From Pontibacter korlensis (GTDB lineage Bacteria; Bacteroidota; Bacteroidia; Cytophagales; Hymenobacteraceae): 64,000 nt of DNA. How positions within the stretch are numbered: position 1 is the stretch's first letter; each line of letters begins with the position of its first letter. Shown here one piece after another: positions 60,807-64,000 of the stretch. The notes beneath the pieces are model-generated. The model did not search any database. It was not told the DNA's origin and was given only the letters and a program-made list of their open reading frames with translations. The position numbers were made by a program, and so were the translations under genes. The stretch covers positions 3,465,001-3,529,000 of the forward strand of contig NZ_CP009621.1 in NCBI RefSeq assembly GCF_000973725.1, given 5' to 3'.

Positions 60807-63215
60807 ATGCAAACTGCTGAAGCATCTATAACTCAGAGACTAACCTCCGAAGAAATACTGAACGACTACCGCATTGCCTGGGAAAGCCGCCAAGCTAGCC
60901 TTGCCGGACGAAAAGAGGTATTTATGGGTAAGGCCAAGTTCGGTATTTTCGGTGATGGTAAAGAGGTGGCGCAGCTGGCCATGGCTAAGTTCTTTCAGAA
61001 CGGTGACTTCCGATCCGGCTACTACCGCGACCAAACCTTTATGTTTGCTATCGGGGAGCTGACGCTACAGCAATATTTTGCGCAGTTATATGCCCATACC
61101 GATGTGGAGGCTGAGCCTTCTACTGCCGGCCGGGCCATGAACGGTCACTTTGGTACGCGCCTTTTGGATGACGAGGGCAAATGGAAGAACCTGATGGAGC
61201 AGAAAAACTCCAGTTCCGATATCTCGCCTACAGCGGCTCAGATGCCCCGTCTGGTGGGCTTGGCTTATGCTTCTAAACTGTACCGCCAGAACCAGGCGCT
61301 GCAGGGCATGAAGGAGTTCTCCGTGAACGGCAACGAAGTAGCCTTTGGTACCATCGGTAATGCTTCAACCTCGGAGGGAATGTTTTTTGAGGCCATTAAC
61401 GCTGCCGGAGTACTTCAGGTGCCAATGCTGGTATCTGTATGGGATGATGCCTATGGTATTTCAGTACCGGCCGAGTATCAAACCACAAAAGGAAGCATAT
61501 CTGAGATCTTGGCAGGCTTCCAGCGTAATACGCAGGAGGGGCAAGGCTACGAAATCTTCAAAGTTAAAGGCTGGGATTATACTGCCCTTTGCGAGACTTA
61601 CGAAGCAGCGGTGCGTGTTTGCCGCGAGCAGCATGTGCCTGTGCTGATACATGTTGAGGAGATGACCCAGCCGCAAGGACACTCTACTTCCGGTTCTCAT
61701 GAGCGTTACAAGTCTAAAGAGCGCCTGGAGTGGGAAGCTGAGTACGACTGCCTTAAGAAAATGAGGGAGTGGATACTGGGAACAGGTGTTGCCACAGTAG
61801 AGCAGCTCGATCAGATAGAGGCGGAAGCGAAGGATGCTGTAAAAACAGCCCGTGCCAATGCCTGGAATGAGTTTGCCAGCTCTATCAAGGTCGATCATGA
61901 AGAGGCACTGCGCCTCCTGGATGCTCTTGCCAATGACAGTGACCATATCACAGAAATAGCCACTATTGCTGAGGAATTGCGCAAAACTGCTAACCCTATC
62001 CGTAGCGATGCTGTTAGAGCCGTTCGCAAAGCACTACGTTATGTACGCGACGAAAATAACCAGGCAAAGCGTGACCTTATTGGATGGTTAGAGCAGGTGA
62101 TGGGTGAGAATGCCGACCGCTATAACTCATACTTGTACAGCCAATCTGAAGAGGCAGTGCTGCAGGTAGAGGAGGTGAAAGCGGAGTATGAGGAGAACTC
62201 GCCTGTAGTGGATGGGCGTGAAGTACTCCAGGCTTGTTTTGATGCTATGCTTTCCCGCGATCCACGTGTATTTGCCATTGGCGAAGACGTTGGTTTTATC
62301 GGAGACGTGAACCAGGCCTTTGCTGGTCTGCAGGAAAAATATGGCGAGTTACGCATAACTGATACCGGAATTCGTGAGTGTACCATTATAGGGCAAGGTA
62401 TTGGAGCTGCATTGCGTGGTCTGCGTCCTATCACCGAGATCCAGTACCTAGATTACCTGCTGTATGCTATTCAGACTCTTTCTGATGACTTGGCTTCGCT
62501 ACAGTACCGTACCAAAGGAGGGCAAAAAGCGCCGCTGATCGTGCGTACGCGTGGTCACCGTCTGGAGGGTATCTGGCACTCAGGTTCTCCGATCGGTATG
62601 ATCTTGCACAGCATAAGAGGAATGCATGTACTGGTGCCACGTAACATGACACAGGCAGCAGGCTTCTACAATGCTTTGCTTAAATCGGATGAACCGGCAT
62701 TGATTATTGAGTGCCTTAACGGATACCGCCTGAAGGAGCGCATCCCGAGCAACATTGGTGAATTTACACTTCCGCTTGGCAGGCCAGAGGTGCTGAAGGA
62801 AGGAACTGATATCACGATCGTTACCTATGGTTCTATGTGCCGCATTGTGATGGAAGCTGCCAAGCAGTTGGAAGAGTTCGGTATTTCGGCAGAGGTGATA
62901 GACGTACAGACGCTATTGCCATTCGATATTGAGCACATGATCACAGACTCTATCCGTAAGACAAACCGAGTACTGTTTGCAGACGAGGATGTACCTGGTG
63001 GAGCCTCTGCTTACATGATGCAGCAGGTAGTGGATGAGCAGGGAGCCTGGAGATGGCTTGACTCTAAGCCACAGTGCCTGTCGGCGCAGCCGCACCGCCC
63101 GGCATACTCTTCTGATGGTGACTACTTCTCTAAACCTAACTCAGAAGATGTGTTCGAGACGGTGTACGAGATGATGCACGAGGCTGATCCAAAAGCTTAT
63201 CCGAAGATCTATTAA
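60807..63215 (+). CDS. 2-oxoacid dehydrogenase E1, fused alpha and beta subunits (BCKDH type)
   Basis: 802 residues. It decarboxylates a branched-chain 2-oxoacid (or pyruvate) with thiamine diphosphate as the E1 component of a dehydrogenase complex. Alpha part about 1-430: RDQTFMFAIGELTLQQYFAQL, the ThDP region NEVAFGTIGNASTSEGMFFEAINAAG and VSVWDDAYGISVP. Beta part about 460-802: FAIGEDVGFIGDVNQAFAGLQEKYG, TDTGIRECTIIGQGIGAALRGLRPITEIQYLDYL, and VIDVQTLLPFDIEHM. The fusion in one chain is common in Bacteroidota. E2/E3 genes are not in this window. An IS982 element starts a few bases after its stop. Confidence 0.94.
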   Translation: MQTAEASITQRLTSEEILNDYRIAWESRQASLAGRKEVFMGKAKFGIFGDGKEVAQLAMAKFFQNGDFRSGYYRDQTFMFAIGELTLQQYFAQLYAHTDVEAEPSTAGRAMNGHFGTRLLDDEGKWKNLMEQKNSSSDISPTAAQMPRLVGLAYASKLYRQNQALQGMKEFSVNGNEVAFGTIGNASTSEGMFFEAINAAGVLQVPMLVSVWDDAYGISVPAEYQTTKGSISEILAGFQRNTQEGQGYEIFKVKGWDYTALCETYEAAVRVCREQHVPVLIHVEEMTQPQGHSTSGSHERYKSKERLEWEAEYDCLKKMREWILGTGVATVEQLDQIEAEAKDAVKTARANAWNEFASSIKVDHEEALRLLDALANDSDHITEIATIAEELRKTANPIRSDAVRAVRKALRYVRDENNQAKRDLIGWLEQVMGENADRYNSYLYSQSEEAVLQVEEVKAEYEENSPVVDGREVLQACFDAMLSRDPRVFAIGEDVGFIGDVNQAFAGLQEKYGELRITDTGIRECTIIGQGIGAALRGLRPITEIQYLDYLLYAIQTLSDDLASLQYRTKGGQKAPLIVRTRGHRLEGIWHSGSPIGMILHSIRGMHVLVPRNMTQAAGFYNALLKSDEPALIIECLNGYRLKERIPSNIGEFTLPLGRPEVLKEGTDITIVTYGSMCRIVMEAAKQLEEFGISAEVIDVQTLLPFDIEHMITDSIRKTNRVLFADEDVPGGASAYMMQQVVDEQGAWRWLDSKPQCLSAQPHRPAYSSDGDYFSKPNSEDVFETVYEMMHEADPKAYPKIY

Positions 63216-63218
63216 GTA

Positions 63219-64000
63219 ACCCAAGTTGCGATTTAGCATTGGCATGTAAACGATGAAGCCACTCAGGCTTGTTAAGGAAAAAGTAACCACACTTACTTCC
63301 TTACTTGCCATGAATGACTTCACTATTGCAATTTACTGTTTTGTTGATGATTACCTGCAAATAGCGGGCAAAAAAGCGGCGGCCAAGCGCAAGGCCAGCG
63401 ATGCGGAGATAATCACAACGGCCCTGGTGTCGGCCCGCTACTTTGGCGGCAACCTGTCTGCGGCCAGCGGCTACATGCAGCAGCACCAGAAGTGCCGGAT
63501 GCCGCACAAGAGCAACTTTAACCGGATGCTGCACCGACTGGGCGGAACGATCGCGGCCATCTTCCTGGCCCTGGGGGACTGCCTCAAGCAGCTCAACACC
63601 ACTGGCGAGTATGTGATAGACAGCTTCCCGGTGGCCGTGTGCCGCAATATTCGCATTAACCGGTGCAGACTGCTGGAGGGTGAGGCCTACAGGGGCTACA
63701 ATGTCTCTAAAAGGGAGTATTTCTACGGCTTCAAGGTGGAGGTCATCGCAACTGCCGGGGGCCTGCCGGTGAGTTACTTTATCGTGGCGGGAAGCGTGCA
63801 CGATGGCAGAGCCCTGCAGGCCATGCACCTGGACCTGCCGCCGGAAAGCAGCCTGTACGGGGACAGCGCCTACACCAATTATGAGGTGGAGGACCTGCTG
63901 GCCGAATGCGAGCAGGTCAGCCTGCTTACTCAGCGGAAAAGCAACAGCAAGCGGAAAGACAGCCCGGCGATGGACTATATAAAAGCGGTGATGAGGAAGA
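63219..64000 (+). mobile_element. IS982-family insertion sequence, left part (runs off window)
   Basis: The left end is placed at ACCCAAGTTGCGATT (63219 on), a likely terminal inverted repeat start, only 3 bases after the stop of the E1 gene. The right end is outside the window, so the repeat cannot be checked. The DNA is GC-rich compared with its surroundings. Confidence 0.6.
63310..64000 (+). CDS. IS982-family transposase, 5' part
   Basis: 230 codons open to the window end. It starts MNDFTIAIYCFVDDYLQ, with the DDE residues partly visible: D in EYVIDSFPVAVC (first Asp) and D in SSLYGDSAYTNYEVEDLL (second Asp); the third residue (E) lies beyond the window. The KREYFYGFKVEVIATAGGLPVSYFIV and GSVHDGRALQ segments are typical of IS982. 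The start is an ATG at 63310. The frame is intact so far. Confidence 0.9.
   Translation, partial: MNDFTIAIYCFVDDYLQIAGKKAAAKRKASDAEIITTALVSARYFGGNLSAASGYMQQHQKCRMPHKSNFNRMLHRLGGTIAAIFLALGDCLKQLNTTGEYVIDSFPVAVCRNIRINRCRLLEGEAYRGYNVSKREYFYGFKVEVIATAGGLPVSYFIVAGSVHDGRALQAMHLDLPPESSLYGDSAYTNYEVEDLLAECEQVSLLTQRKSNSKRKDSPAMDYIKAVMRK

Overview
The window looks like chromosomal DNA from a Bacteroidota bacterium, most likely a Cytophagales / Hymenobacteraceae (Pontibacter-like) species. The reasons are two large secreted proteins with Por-type (T9SS) C-terminal sorting domains, a fused alpha/beta branched-chain 2-oxoacid dehydrogenase E1, ECF sigma factors beside anti-sigma/OmpA-like proteins, LytTR two-component genes, promoters of the Bacteroidota form TTTG-N19/20-TAnnTTTG, and few Shine-Dalgarno sites. 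The genus is inference; no database was searched.

Layout. 1-1558: 3' part of a 23S rRNA, 5S rRNA and terminator, the end of an rrn operon. 1.8-17.5 kb: housekeeping and secreted proteins (aldo/keto reductase, a catalytic plus non-catalytic M16 peptidase pair, MORN-repeat protein, thiolase, S9 peptidase, a lectin/TSP3 T9SS-A protein, thioesterase, VOC and HD proteins). 17.8-20.5 kb: a short Bat-type operon (TPR + VWA), then tRNA-Ser, tRNA-Pro and tRNA-Arg. 20.6-25 kb: a minus-strand cluster of ECF sigma factor, anti-sigma-like protein, CHRD lipoprotein, cytochrome c lipoprotein, YceI and DUF5777. 25.1-36.5 kb: an accessory region rich in decay: a cyanophycinase that has lost its catalytic centre, an ABC ATPase remnant, a LytTR two-component system, DUF808, a DUF1989 + YqcI/YcgG pair, STAS-like paralogs with one clear pseudogene, and a possible IS200/IS605 end remnant. 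36.5-39.5 kb: two tandem IS110-group elements, each with a candidate bridge RNA. 39.6-42.4 kb: a T9SS-B (gliding-motility C-terminal domain) adhesin. 42.9-52 kb: msrA, an oligopeptide ABC transporter operon without ATPases, a possible small secreted peptide, and two unrecognised paralogous helical-repeat proteins. 52-63.2 kb: core metabolism and envelope genes (UMF1 MFS transporter, amidohydrolase, AMP nucleosidase, PD-(D/E)xK protein, LTA-synthase-like protein, alanine dehydrogenase, DUF1573 protein, BCKDH E1). 63.2-64 kb: the 5' part of an IS982-family element running off the window.

The strongest leads are: (1) the IS110 pair, where the guide-like loop of one candidate bridge RNA matches the DNA flanking its own element at 15 of 16 positions and ends on a CT; (2) a possible peptide-signalling locus built from a divergent small peptide, an Opp-type importer and two TPR-like regulators, reminiscent in layout of Firmicutes RRNPP systems; (3) 21-bp-spaced TCATCAC direct repeats upstream of both the LytTR histidine kinase and the dead ABC ATPase gene, suggesting that the kinase pair has outlived its target; (4) a cyanophycinase with an in-frame internal deletion. 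All are inferences from reading the sequence and need searches or experiments to confirm.
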